The position numbers were made by a program, and so were the translations under genes. DNA of 64,000 nt, taken from NCBI RefSeq assembly GCF_026339995.1, contig NZ_JAPEPT010000001.1, positions 1,562,501 through 1,626,500 of the forward strand, in the 5' to 3' direction. The notes below the pieces were generated by a model. That model made no database searches, was not told where the DNA came from, and saw only the letters and a list, made by a program, of their open reading frames with translations. Numbering within the stretch: the first letter of the stretch is position 1; each line of letters opens with the position of its first letter. This document shows positions 1 to 9,249 of the stretch, in pieces. The stretch comes from Streptomyces sp. NBC_01481 (GTDB lineage: Bacteria > Actinomycetota > Actinomycetes > Streptomycetales > Streptomycetaceae).

Positions 1-1
1 G

Positions 2-379
2 CAGGAGGCCCTGGTCTCGCTGATCGAGCGGGCAGAGTCCATCGGGCTCACCCCGCTGGTCGAGGTCCACGACGAGGACGAGGTCGAGCGCGCGGTCGAG
101 GCCGGAGCGAAGATCATCGGTGTCAACGCCCGCGATCTGAAGACGCTCCAGGTCGACCGCTCCACCTTCGAGCGGGTCGCCCCCGAGATCCCGGCACACA
201 TCGTCAAGATCGCCGAGTCCGGTGTGCGCGGTCCGCACGACCTGATCGCCTACGCCAACGCCGGCGCCGACGCCGTTCTCGTCGGTGAGTCCCTGGTCAC
301 CGGCCGTGACCCCAAGTCGGCGGTCGCCGACCTGGTCGCCGCCGGAGCCCACCCCGCCCTGCGGCACGGGCGGAGCTGA
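2..379 (+). CDS. trpC: Indole-3-glycerol phosphate synthase, C-terminal part
   Basis: This is the 3' end of a gene that begins before the window; about 125 residues are visible. TrpC closes the anthranilate-derived ring to form indole-3-glycerol phosphate in cytoplasmic tryptophan synthesis. The visible part shows the C-terminal half of the TIM barrel: [17 protein letters not shown], then [15 protein letters not shown], then [14 protein letters not shown] and a phosphate-binding end [14 protein letters not shown]. These are characteristic TrpC strands. It is followed 7 bp later by trpM and then by trpB and trpA on the same strand, which fits the Streptomyces trpCMBA order. The stop codon is at 377-379. 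Confidence 0.93.
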   Translation, partial: QEALVSLIERAESIGLTPLVEVHDEDEVERAVEAGAKIIGVNARDLKTLQVDRSTFERVAPEIPAHIVKIAESGVRGPHDLIAYANAGADAVLVGESLVTGRDPKSAVADLVAAGAHPALRHGRS

Positions 380-386
380 CCCAGCG

Positions 387-620
387 ATGACCGTCCGCCG
401 CGCCTGCCGACCGACCACCCCGGGCCGCCGCCCGGGGCTGGTCGGCGCGCGCGCCGGACTGCCCGCGCGCGACCCGCACGCGCCGCTCGCCCGGGGCTGC
501 AAGCCGCGCGGCTGCCGTGCGCCTGCCCGCCGGGTGCACGGCCGCCGGGTGCGGTACGTCATCGGCTCGGAGCCGGGCCAGGTCAACGGCATGCGATGGC
601 GCGGGGCCTGCGCGCGCTAG
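387..620 (+). CDS. trpM: TrpM-like small basic protein of the trp operon
   Basis: This encodes 77 residues, very rich in Arg, Pro and Ala at the N-terminus. The C-terminal half, around [12 protein letters not shown] then [17 protein letters not shown], resembles the small TrpM (TrpX) protein that sits between trpC and trpB in Streptomyces. TrpM is reported to influence tryptophan production, but its biochemical role is not settled. The ATG at 387 follows the trpC stop by 7 bp, so translational coupling is likely. The extended Arg-rich N-terminus is low-complexity and may vary between species. The assignment rests on position plus the conserved C-terminal segment. A chance open frame is possible, but the position between trpC and trpB argues against it. 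Confidence 0.68.
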   Translation: MTVRRACRPTTPGRRPGLVGARAGLPARDPHAPLARGCKPRGCRAPARRVHGRRVRYVIGSEPGQVNGMRWRGACAR

Positions 621-621
621 G

Positions 622-786
622 CGGTTTTCCCCACCCCGCCCTTTCCCGAACCGGGGCTTCGCCCCAGACCCCGTATGCGACCTTCGGCCGCATGTCCTCA
701 ATCGCCGGACGGGCTGAACTTCAGCCCCTTGGGGGTCCCCCCGGACGAAGTCTGGGGGAGTTTGAGGAGCGGGGTCCGGGGCGGAG
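622..786. repeat. Intergenic palindromic repeat, copy A1 (inside the trp operon)
   Basis: This segment carries the reverse complement of the core module also seen near 31320, 41015 and 47190: pyrimidine-rich start, ATGCGACCTTCGGCCGCAT, TCCTCAATCGCCGGACGGGC, then a perfect hairpin GGGCTGAA-C-TTCAGCCC (711-727). A second module, a near-palindrome around CCCCGGACGAAGTCTGGGG, follows at about 740-762. The element fills most of the 248-bp trpM-trpB gap. Its stacked hairpins could act as a terminator or processing site, so trpBA may need its own promoter. Confidence 0.8.
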
Positions 787-868
787 CGTCACCCCGGACG
801 CGCGCGCATACCGTGTCCCTGCACACCAGACTTCTGGGGCATCAGCCCTGACAAGGAGCATGTCGCAC

Positions 869-2106
<1,238 letters not shown>

Positions 2107-2110
<4 letters not shown>

Positions 2111-2922
2111 GCGGCAACATCGAGCTGTTGAGCGACACCCTGGCGCAGGCCAGGAACGAGAACCGGGCCGCGCTGATCGCGTACCTCCCGGCCGGCTTCC
2201 CGACCGTCGACGGCGGGATCGCGGCGGTCAAGGCCGCCCTCGACGGCGGCGCGGACATCGTCGAGGTCGGGCTGCCGCACAGCGACCCCGTCCTCGACGG
2301 CCCCGTCATCCAGACCGCCGACGACATCGCCCTGCGTGGCGGAGTCAAGATCGCCGATGTGATGCGTACGGTCCGCGAGGCGTACGAGGCCACCGGGAAG
2401 CCGGTCCTCGTCATGACGTACTGGAATCCGATCGACCGGTACGGCATCGAGCGTTTCACCACCGAGCTCGCCGAGGCGGGCGGCGCGGGCTGCATCCTGC
2501 CCGACCTGCCGGTCGAGGAGTCCGTTGTGTGGCGGGAGCACGCCGAGAAGCACGGCCTCGCCACGGTCTTCGTCGTCGCGCCCAGCAGCCAGGACGCCCG
2601 GCTCGCGAAGATCACGGCGGCCGGTTCCGGCTTTGTGTACGCGGCCTCGCTGATGGGCGTCACCGGCACCCGCGAGTCCGTGGGCGCACAGGCTCAGGAC
2701 CTGGTGCGGCGCACCCGCGCCACCACCGAGCTGCCGGTCTGCGTGGGCCTCGGGGTCTCCAACCCCGAGCAGGCAGCCGAGGTCGCCTCCTTCGCCGACG
2801 GCGTCATCGTCGGGTCCGCCTTCGTCAAGCGGCTCCTTGATGCACCGGACGACGCCGAGGGCCTGGTCGCGGTACGGGAACTGGCTGCCGAGCTCGCCAA
2901 GGGCGTGCGCAGGGGCGCGTAG
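2107..2922 (+). CDS. trpA: Tryptophan synthase alpha subunit
   Basis: TrpA cleaves indole-3-glycerol phosphate and channels indole to TrpB. The product is 271 residues, a TIM barrel. The catalytic glutamate and aspartate of the family are in [16 protein letters not shown]. The GTG start (2107-2109) overlaps the trpB stop TGA (2108-2110), so the two subunits are translationally coupled, as expected for a 1:1 complex. The phosphate-binding end [15 protein letters not shown] is intact. A strong hairpin 20 bp downstream closes the trp transcription unit. Nothing appears degenerate. Confidence 0.97.
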
Positions 2923-2942
2923 CTCGTACGAGTGGATCTGGG

Positions 2943-2971
2943 ACCGGGGAGGCGTACAGCGCCTCCCCGGT
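2943..2971 (+). terminator. Hairpin terminator after trpA
   Basis: Perfect 11-bp inverted repeat (arms ACCGGGGAGGC and GCCTCCCCGGT) with a 7-nt loop, 20 bp after the trpA stop. No long T-run follows, which is normal for Streptomyces. Confidence 0.8.
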
Positions 2972-2984
2972 TCGTTTGCGGGAT

Positions 2985-3821
2985 GTGAGCGAGAAGAACC
3001 ATGAACGGAAGCGGACCGCGCGAGAGCGGATCCAGCAGGAACGCGAGCAGGAGAAGGCGCGCGAGAAGCGCCGGCGGCTGCTGATCGTCTCGGCCGCGGT
3101 GGTGGGCGTCCTCGGCCTCGCCGCCGTGATCGGGGTGATCGCGGCCAATGCCGGGAAGAAGGACGGCGGCTCCGACGCCGGTCCGGCGCAGGCGCCCGCG
3201 GGCGTGCAGGGCAAGGACCAGCTCGCCATCCCGGTGGGCGCGAGCGATGCCCCCTCGACGCTCACGGTGTGGGAGGACTTCCGCTGCCCGGTCTGCGCCC
3301 AGTTGGAGAACGCCTTCCGGGACACGATCCACGAGCTGGAGGCGACAGGCCAGGTCAAGGTCGAGTACCACCTCGCGACCATCATCGACGGGAACCTGGG
3401 CGGCAGCGGCTCGCTGCGTGCCGGGAACGCCGCGGCCTGCGCCCAGGACGTCGGCAAGTTCGACGCGTACCACGACGTCCTCTACCAGAACCAGCCGCCC
3501 GAGACGGAGGACCGCTTCGGCGAGAACAGCAGGCTGATCGAGCTCGCCGGCAAGGTCGAGGGCCTCGACACCCCCGCTTTCCGCTCCTGCGTGGAGGACG
3601 GCACGCACGACACCTGGGTTGAGAAGTCGGCCACCGCGTTCAGGAACGGCGGCTTCAGCGGCACGCCGACCGTGCTGCTCAACGGGGAGAAGGTCTTCCC
3701 GGACAAGGGCGGCGAGCGGATCTCCCCGGCCAGCCTGAAGAAGTGGGTCGCCGAGGCGAACAAGGGCAAGAAGCCGGGCACCCAGCGGTCCACACCGACC
3801 CCGAGCGCTCCCGCCTCCTGA
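2985..3821 (+). CDS. Membrane-anchored DsbA-like thioredoxin-fold protein
   Basis: This is a predicted extracytoplasmic thiol oxidoreductase of 278 residues. A charged cytoplasmic segment (about residues 1-30, rich in Arg, Lys, Glu, probably coiled) is followed by one membrane segment (about 31-55). The thioredoxin fold has the active-site CPVC (C101, C104) in WEDFRCPVCAQLE, and the cis-proline loop is FSGTPTVLLNG. These match the DsbA/DSBA-family disulfide oxidoreductases of actinobacteria. The GTG at 2985 is chosen; a TTG 9 bp upstream is also in frame. It lies between trpA and lgt on the same strand, each flanked by hairpins, so it may be its own unit. The specific substrate proteins cannot be inferred. 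Confidence 0.85.
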   Translation: MSEKNHERKRTARERIQQEREQEKAREKRRRLLIVSAAVVGVLGLAAVIGVIAANAGKKDGGSDAGPAQAPAGVQGKDQLAIPVGASDAPSTLTVWEDFRCPVCAQLENAFRDTIHELEATGQVKVEYHLATIIDGNLGGSGSLRAGNAAACAQDVGKFDAYHDVLYQNQPPETEDRFGENSRLIELAGKVEGLDTPAFRSCVEDGTHDTWVEKSATAFRNGGFSGTPTVLLNGEKVFPDKGGERISPASLKKWVAEANKGKKPGTQRSTPTPSAPAS

Positions 3822-3877
3822 CTGTTCGCGGCCCCCAGGGTCTGCCGCGACAGGGGCGGGGCTCGTTATCCAGACGT

Positions 3878-3910
3878 TGCCGGGTGGGTTGCCGTACGTC
3901 CCACCCGGCA
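3878..3910 (+). terminator. Hairpin between the DsbA-like gene and lgt
   Basis: Perfect 11-bp stem (TGCCGGGTGGG with CCCACCCGGCA) and an 11-nt loop, lying only 19 bp before the lgt start. It may terminate the upstream gene or act in the lgt leader. Confidence 0.6.
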
Positions 3911-3929
3911 GGGTAGCGTCGGTCCTGCC

Positions 3930-4919
3930 ATGGAACTTGCCTACATTCCCAGCCCGTCGACCGGAGTGATCCATCTCGGACCGCTCCCGCTGCGCGGCTA
4001 CGCGTTCTGCATCATCATCGGCGTCTTCGTGGCCGTCTGGTACGGCAACAAGCGCTGGGTCGCCCGGGGCGGCAAAGCCGGCACCGTGGCCGACATCGCC
4101 GTCTGGGCGGTGCCCTTCGGTCTCGTCGGCGGTCGGCTCTACCACGTGATCACCGACTACCAGCTGTACTTCAGCGAGGGTGAGAACTGGGTCGACGCCT
4201 TCAAGATCTGGGAGGGCGGCCTCGGCATCTGGGGCGGGATCGCCCTGGGCGCGGTCGGTGCCTGGATCGGCTGCCGCCGCCGCGGGATCCCCCTCCCGGC
4301 CTGGGCGGACGCCCTCGCACCCGCCGTCGCGTTCGCGCAGGCGATCGGCCGCTGGGGCAACTGGTTCAACCAGGAGCTGTACGGCAAGAAGACCGACCTG
4401 CCCTGGGCCCTCAAGATCACCGAGGGAACGAACCGCGAGGCGGGCCTGTACCACCCGACCTTCCTGTACGAGTCGCTGTGGTGCATCGGCGTCGCGCTGC
4501 TGGTCATCCGGGCCGACCGCCGCTTCAAGCTGGGACACGGCCGGGCGTTCGCGCTGTACGTCGCGTCGTACTGCGTGGGCCGGGCCTGGATCGAGTACAT
4601 GCGCGTCGACGAGGCGCACCACGTGCTGGGACTGCGCCTCAATGTGTGGACATCGATCGTCGTCTTCGTGCTGGCGGTGACGTACATCGTGATCTCGGCG
4701 AGGGTGCGGCCGGGGCGCGAGGAGGTCGTCGAGCCGGAGAGGTCCGCGAAGACCGCTCCTGTCGCCGCTGATGACGCTCCGGGTGACGACGCTCCCGCCG
4801 ATGTCGCTGCGGACGGCGTCGCTGGGGACGCCGACCCTGCGGACGGTGACGAGAAGGCCGAGCCGGACGTGGACGCCGACGCGGCTTCCGCCGACGAGGA
4901 GTCGGCCAAGAAGGGCTGA
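3930..4919 (+). CDS. lgt: Phosphatidylglycerol--prolipoprotein diacylglyceryl transferase
   Basis: Lgt attaches the diacylglycerol group to the lipobox cysteine of prolipoproteins at the cytoplasmic membrane, the first step of lipoprotein maturation. The 329-residue product is polytopic. The Lgt signature GRWGNWFNQELYG is intact, preceded by VGGRLYHVITDY, and IEYMRVDEAHHVLGLRLNVW follows in the last third. After the final membrane segment the protein ends in a roughly 70-residue acidic Ala/Asp-rich cytoplasmic tail, typical of Streptomyces Lgt and not catalytic. Substrates encoded in this window would include LivK and the small lipoprotein at 62837-63232. Confidence 0.96.
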   Translation: MELAYIPSPSTGVIHLGPLPLRGYAFCIIIGVFVAVWYGNKRWVARGGKAGTVADIAVWAVPFGLVGGRLYHVITDYQLYFSEGENWVDAFKIWEGGLGIWGGIALGAVGAWIGCRRRGIPLPAWADALAPAVAFAQAIGRWGNWFNQELYGKKTDLPWALKITEGTNREAGLYHPTFLYESLWCIGVALLVIRADRRFKLGHGRAFALYVASYCVGRAWIEYMRVDEAHHVLGLRLNVWTSIVVFVLAVTYIVISARVRPGREEVVEPERSAKTAPVAADDAPGDDAPADVAADGVAGDADPADGDEKAEPDVDADAASADEESAKKG

Positions 4920-4935
4920 CCGCGGGAAAAACGCG

Positions 4936-4977
4936 CGACGAGGCCGCCGGGACCGAAAGGTTCCGGCGGCCTCGTCG
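4936..4977. terminator. Bidirectional hairpin between lgt and the CitE-like gene
   Basis: Perfect 15-bp arms (CGACGAGGCCGCCGG and its complement) around GACCGAAAGGTT, located between two convergent genes with stops 17 bp and 4 bp away. Probably terminates both. Confidence 0.85.
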
Positions 4978-4980
4978 CTT

Positions 4981-5796
4981 TCAGGAACTCCCTTCCCATG
5001 AGCCCTCGCGGCGGGCGAGAGCCAGCGTCCGCTGCGCCGCGGCCACGATCGCCGCGTCGACGAAGCGGCCGTCGGGCAGGGCGAGCGCGCCCCCGTCCGT
5101 CGCGGCCGCCTTGACGATCTCCTCCGCCGCCTCGATCTCCTCGGGCGTCGGGCGGAACGCCCGCTCGATGACGGGGAGTTGGCGGGGGTGGATGGCTGCC
5201 CGGCCCAGAAAGCCGAGGGCGCGGCCGTGGGTGCAGGAGGCGTAGAGGGCGTCGAGGTCGCGGATGTCGGGGAAGACGGACTGGGCCGGGGGCGCGAGAC
5301 CGGCCGCGCGGGCGGCGACCACGATGCGGGTGCGCGGCCAGTCGAGGGAGGTGCCGTCCCGTACTCCGAGGTCCGCGCGGAGGTCGGCCTCGCCGATGGC
5401 GATGCCGTGGACGGCCGGATGGGCTGTGGCGATCGCGTACGCGTGCTCGATGGCGAGAGCCGATTCGAGGAGCGGATACAGGGGGACGCCCGGGGCGCGG
5501 GCCGCGATCCGCCGGATGTCAGTGCCGTGTGCGACCTTTGGAATACGCAGAGCACAGAGGCCCGGAAGTGCGATGAGGGCCTCGATGTCATGGGGGGTGT
5601 TGATGCGGACATGGACAGGAAGCCTCTGGGGGGAAGCGAGAAGTTCGGCGGTGGCGGCCAGCGCGTATTTCTTACGGTCGGCGGCCACGGCGTCCTCGAG
5701 GTCGACGATCACCACGTCGGCCCCGGAGGCGAGTGCCTTGTGCACGACTTCGGGGCGGTCCCCGGGTGCGTACAGATAGGTGAGCGGGGTGGTCAT
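4981..5796 (-). CDS. CitE-type CoA-ester lyase (HpcH/HpaI aldolase family)
   Basis: This 271-residue TIM-barrel protein resembles the beta subunit of citrate lyase and stand-alone malyl-CoA or citramalyl-CoA lyases. Visible family features are LYAPGDRPEVVHKAL near the N-terminus, the conserved IVDLEDAV (31-37), the arginine in VHVRINTP, the metal-ligand segment PLLESALAI and GEADLRADLG, and the C-terminal GFLGRAAIHPRQ. The start overlaps the stop of the CoA-transferase gene by ATGA, making this the last gene of the seven-gene operon that starts at 13217. The exact CoA-ester substrate cannot be read from the sequence. Pairing with a CoA-transferase suggests that an organic acid is activated and then cleaved. 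Confidence 0.85.
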   Translation of the reverse strand: MTTPLTYLYAPGDRPEVVHKALASGADVVIVDLEDAVAADRKKYALAATAELLASPQRLPVHVRINTPHDIEALIALPGLCALRIPKVAHGTDIRRIAARAPGVPLYPLLESALAIEHAYAIATAHPAVHGIAIGEADLRADLGVRDGTSLDWPRTRIVVAARAAGLAPPAQSVFPDIRDLDALYASCTHGRALGFLGRAAIHPRQLPVIERAFRPTPEEIEAAEEIVKAAATDGGALALPDGRFVDAAIVAAAQRTLALARREGSWEGSS

Positions 5797-7004
5797 AGGG
5801 CGCCCTGGGTGCGGAGTGCGGCGATATCGGCCCGGGACAGGCCGAGTTCGGTGAGGACGGCATCCGTGTCGGCGCCGTGCGGGCGGCCCGCCCAGCGGAT
5901 GGCGCCGGGGGTCTCGGAGAGCCGGAAGAGGACGTTCTGCATACGGAGGGGGCCGAGCTCGGGGTCGGGGACCTCGGTGATGGTGTCCAGCGCCTGGTAC
6001 TGGGGGTCTTCCATGACGTCCCGGACGTCGTAGATCGGGGCGATCGCGGCTTCGGCCTTCTCGAAGGCGGCCATGGCCTCGGCGCGGGTGCGCCGGGCGA
6101 TCCAGCCGCCGACCGCCTCGTCGAGTACGTCGCCGTGCTCGGCACGTCCGCTGCCGGTGCCGAACCACGGCTCGTCGATCAGATCCGGGCGGCCGACGAG
6201 ATGCATGACGCGTTCGGCAATGGACTGCGCGGAGGTGGAGACGGCCAGCCAGGAACCGTCGGCGGTGCGATAGGTGTTGCGGGGGGCGTTGTTGAGGGAG
6301 CGGTTGCCGGTACGGGTCTGTACGTAACCGAGCTGGTCGAACCAGAGCGGCTGCGGGCCGAGGACAGTCAGGATCGGCTCGATGATCGCCATGTCGACGA
6401 CCTGGCCACGGCCCGTGGCGGTGCGGGCGGCGAGTGCGGTCATGACGGCGTACGAGGTGGCGAGCGCGGCGATCGAGTCGGCGAGGCCGAACGGAGGGAG
6501 GGTGGGCGGTCCGTCGGGCTCGCCCGTGATGGAGGCGAAGCCGCTCATCGCCTCGGCGAGGGTGCCGAAGCCGGGGCGGTGGGAGTACGGGCCGAACTGC
6601 CCGAAGCCGGTGACGCGGGTCAGGACGATACGGGGGTTGGCACTGCTCAGCTCGTCCCAGCCGAGCTGCCACTTCTCCAGGGTGCCGGGGCGGAAGTTCT
6701 CGATGATGACATCGGCGGTGGTCGTAAGCCTCAGAAGGGTCGCGCGGCCGCCGGGGGTGGACAGATCGAGGGTGACAGTGCGCTTGTTGCGGCCGAGCAG
6801 TTTCCACCACAGGCCGACGCCGTCCTTGTCGGGGCCATGGCCCCGGGAGGGGTCGGGGCGGGTGGGGTGCTCGACCTTGATGACCTCCGCGCCGAAGTCG
6901 CCGAGCATGGTGGCGGCGAGCGGGCCCGCGAACAGAGTGGCCAGGTCGAGGACGCGCAGCCCCTGCAGGGGGGAGGGAGCCGGGGGCTTCGGCTGTGCGG
7001 TCAT
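5793..7004 (-). CDS. Class III (CaiB/BaiF family) CoA-transferase
   Basis: This family moves CoA between carboxylic acids. The 403-residue product shows the N-terminal LRVLDLATLFAGPLAATMLGD motif, FGAEVIKVEHP, the GRNKRTVTLDL segment and ADVIIENFRPG. The likely nucleophilic aspartate is D176 in GLADSIAAL, judged by position relative to formyl-CoA transferase. The ATG at 7004 is chosen because it overlaps the ribokinase stop (ATGA). The gene's own stop overlaps the CitE-like start the same way. Its place behind a sugar kinase and glycohydrolases is not typical of carnitine or oxalate gene sets, so the substrate is unknown. Confidence 0.88.
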   Translation of the reverse strand: MTAQPKPPAPSPLQGLRVLDLATLFAGPLAATMLGDFGAEVIKVEHPTRPDPSRGHGPDKDGVGLWWKLLGRNKRTVTLDLSTPGGRATLLRLTTTADVIIENFRPGTLEKWQLGWDELSSANPRIVLTRVTGFGQFGPYSHRPGFGTLAEAMSGFASITGEPDGPPTLPPFGLADSIAALATSYAVMTALAARTATGRGQVVDMAIIEPILTVLGPQPLWFDQLGYVQTRTGNRSLNNAPRNTYRTADGSWLAVSTSAQSIAERVMHLVGRPDLIDEPWFGTGSGRAEHGDVLDEAVGGWIARRTRAEAMAAFEKAEAAIAPIYDVRDVMEDPQYQALDTITEVPDPELGPLRMQNVLFRLSETPGAIRWAGRPHGADTDAVLTELGLSRADIAALRTQGAL

Positions 7005-7885
7005 GAGGCGTCGATCTCGGGGCGGTACGGCATGGAGGTGGAGGCTCCGGGGCGCTGGACGCACAGGGCGGCGGCCGCGGACGCCCAGGCGAGGGCCTGC
7101 TCCACGGGCTTGCCCTCGCCGAGCGCGACGGCGAGCGCGCCGACGAAGGTGTCACCGGCGCCGGTGGTGTCCACGGCGGTGACCTTGGGGGCGGGGACGG
7201 TGAAGGGCGTCGTTCCCCGGCTCGCGTACAGGCAGCCCGCCGAGCCGAGGGTGATCACCACCTCGGGGATCTGGCGCAGCAGGGCCTCGGCCGCGGCGTG
7301 CGGGTCGGCGACGCCGGTGAGCGTGGCCGCCTCGTGCTCATTGGGCACCAACAGGTCGGTGGCGGCGAGCAGTTCGGGAGGCAGGGGCTGGGCGGGGGAA
7401 GGGGTGAGCACGGTCCGTACACCGTGGCGGCGTGCGGCTTCGGCGCCGTCGAGCACGGCACTGAGGGGGAGTTCGAGCTGGAGGAGGAGCGTGTCGGCGG
7501 TGGCGATGAGGGCCTCGTCGCCGGGGGCGAGGGAGGTGACGGTGCCGTTCGCGCCGGGGATCACGACGATCGAATTGCCGCCCTCGTCGTCGACGACGAT
7601 GTGGGCGGTGCCGGAGGGGCCCTCGGCGGTGCGCAGGAGATCGGTGTCGACACCGGAGGAGACGAGGGTGTGGCGCAGGCGCCCGCCGAATTCGTCCGAG
7701 CCGACCGCGCCGATCATCGCGACATCGCCGCCTGCGCGCGCGGCGGCCACGGCCTGGTTGGCGCCCTTGCCGCCGGGGATCGTGCGGAACTCCCGTCCCG
7801 TGACGGTCTCCCCGCGCTTGGGTGCGTTGGCGACGTAGGCCACGAGGTCCATGTTGGTGCTGCCGAGCACCGCGATGACGGTCAT
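7001..7885 (-). CDS. Ribokinase-like PfkB sugar kinase
   Basis: This is a 294-residue carbohydrate kinase of the PfkB fold, most like ribokinase, which makes ribose 5-phosphate. The N-terminal STNMDLVAYV and the PfkB signature GGKGANQAVAAARAGGDV are present. The C-terminal signature DTTGAGDTFVGAL carries the catalytic base D245. A strong Shine-Dalgarno sequence, AGGAGG, lies just upstream on the minus strand. Both ends overlap neighbours by ATGA. In the context of four ADP-ribosylglycohydrolases, phosphorylation of released ribose or an ADP-ribose-derived sugar is an attractive inference. A nucleoside or other pentose cannot be excluded. Confidence 0.85.
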   Translation of the reverse strand: MTVIAVLGSTNMDLVAYVANAPKRGETVTGREFRTIPGGKGANQAVAAARAGGDVAMIGAVGSDEFGGRLRHTLVSSGVDTDLLRTAEGPSGTAHIVVDDEGGNSIVVIPGANGTVTSLAPGDEALIATADTLLLQLELPLSAVLDGAEAARRHGVRTVLTPSPAQPLPPELLAATDLLVPNEHEAATLTGVADPHAAAEALLRQIPEVVITLGSAGCLYASRGTTPFTVPAPKVTAVDTTGAGDTFVGALAVALGEGKPVEQALAWASAAAALCVQRPGASTSMPYRPEIDAS

Positions 7886-9249
7886 GGGAGGAGTACCTCC
7901 TGGTGAGTGAGGTGGGCGAGGGTGTCGAAGCCGATGCCGTAGAAACCGGCGACGGAAGTGGCGAGACGGTTCTTGAGCGGGGCGGTCCAGCGGCCGGGGA
8001 TGGCGTCGGGGCGGCCGGCGAGCAGGCCCGCGAGGGACCCGGCGGTCGCGCCGTTGGAGTCGGTGTCCCATCCGCCGGAGACGGCCCGGCAGATGGAGCC
8101 GCTGAAGTCGCCGTCGGCGTGGGTGAGGGCGGCAGCGAGGAGGGCGGCGTTGGGGACGGCGTGGACCCAGTGGTAGTGGCCGAGTGCGGCGTGGAGATGG
8201 TCCACGACGGTATCGAAGTCCGGTTCGGCGCGGGCGGTGTCGATGCCGAACCGTACGGCTCGTGAGAGGCGGGAGCGGGGAGGAACGACGGTGAGCCCGG
8301 CGGCGAGGGCGTCGTGCACACCGGCTGTGCCGCCGGCCGCGGCGGCCAGGGCGGCGGCGATGAACATCGCACCGTAGACGCCGTTCGCGGTGTGGGTGAG
8401 GCAGGCGTCGCGGTGGGCCTGCGCGGCGGCGGCCGCGGGGTCGCCGGGGTGCGTCCAGCCGTGGATGTCGGCACGGATGGCGGCGCCGATCCACTCCCGG
8501 AAGGGGTTGCGGCGGGCGGCGGTGAGCGGGGGTTCGACGCCGGAGAGGAGATTGCGGTACGCGATGCGCTCAGCGGTGAAGGTGCGGCCGGCCGGGAGCT
8601 CGTCGAGCCACAGCTGTGCGAGCTCGGCGGTGGTGAACGCCTTTCCGTGGCGCTGGAGGAGAAGGAGGTTCAGCAGGGGGTAGTTGAGGTCGTCGTCCTC
8701 GGGCATGCCGTCGATGTTCTCGGCGAGCGAGGTGGCGGCGGACCGGCGGTTCCAGGGGTGGGCGGCGGCGAGTTCAGGGGGGAGGCCCTTGGCGGTGAAC
8801 CAGGTGGTGAGGGGCCAGTTGCCGGTGGCGCGGGCGAGGGCGCGGATGCCGTCGAGCGGGAGCTTTTCGACGGGCTTGCCGAGGAGACAGCCGACAGCGC
8901 GGCCGAGCCAGGCGGCGTGGAGTGCGTCCGCCCCAGGGGAGGGGCGGGTCGCGGGCGGGGCGGGCCAGGCGGGGCAGGCGGCGGTGATCAGCGCCAGGGG
9001 TGTGGGCTCGTACTCCGTCAACGGGGAAGGAAGCAGGGCCAGTTCGTCCAGCAGCTCGTGCGCCAGGGCGCGCAGGTGCGGGGGCGCGGGGGTGGGGGAC
9101 GCTCCGGCGCGGGGTGGGGCCAGGGGGCCGCCCGCCCGGAGCCAGCGGCTGCGGACGTCCCGTGCGTCGCGGCCGTCCTCCTCCGCCTGGCGCAGTTCAT
9201 GGCCGAGCAGGTCCTCCGGCTGGACCCAGGTGAGGCGCAGGCCCGTCAT
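7882..9249 (-). CDS. ADP-ribosylglycohydrolase family protein, paralogue 1
   Basis: This 455-residue DraG-fold protein would cleave an N- or O-glycosidic bond to ADP-ribose using two divalent metal ions. The enzyme core starts at about residue 108 (HAAWLGRAVGCLLGKPVEKLP). It has the acidic metal motif PEDDDLNYP (residues 183-191) and the second motif GGWDTDSNGATAG with D395 and D397. An N-terminal extension of about 105 residues is Pro/Ala-rich and is not part of the fold. Stop and start overlap neighbours by ATGA. The DDDxNY form differs from the TDDT of paralogues 2 and 4, so the four enzymes are not recent copies and probably differ in substrate. Confidence 0.85.
   Translation of the reverse strand: MTGLRLTWVQPEDLLGHELRQAEEDGRDARDVRSRWLRAGGPLAPPRAGASPTPAPPHLRALAHELLDELALLPSPLTEYEPTPLALITAACPAWPAPPATRPSPGADALHAAWLGRAVGCLLGKPVEKLPLDGIRALARATGNWPLTTWFTAKGLPPELAAAHPWNRRSAATSLAENIDGMPEDDDLNYPLLNLLLLQRHGKAFTTAELAQLWLDELPAGRTFTAERIAYRNLLSGVEPPLTAARRNPFREWIGAAIRADIHGWTHPGDPAAAAAQAHRDACLTHTANGVYGAMFIAAALAAAAGGTAGVHDALAAGLTVVPPRSRLSRAVRFGIDTARAEPDFDTVVDHLHAALGHYHWVHAVPNAALLAAALTHADGDFSGSICRAVSGGWDTDSNGATAGSLAGLLAGRPDAIPGRWTAPLKNRLATSVAGFYGIGFDTLAHLTHQEVLLP

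Noticed and set aside
2694..5612. A 972-codon open frame on the minus strand across trpA, the DsbA-like gene and lgt
   Set aside because: It crosses three real genes with intact catalytic motifs on the plus strand and two strong terminator hairpins, and has no family features.
5793..7004. Apparent Asp-to-Glu change of the CoA-transferase nucleophile in VVDMAIIEPIL
   Set aside because: On re-checking the position relative to formyl-CoA transferase, the nucleophile corresponds to D176 in GLADSIAAL, which is present.
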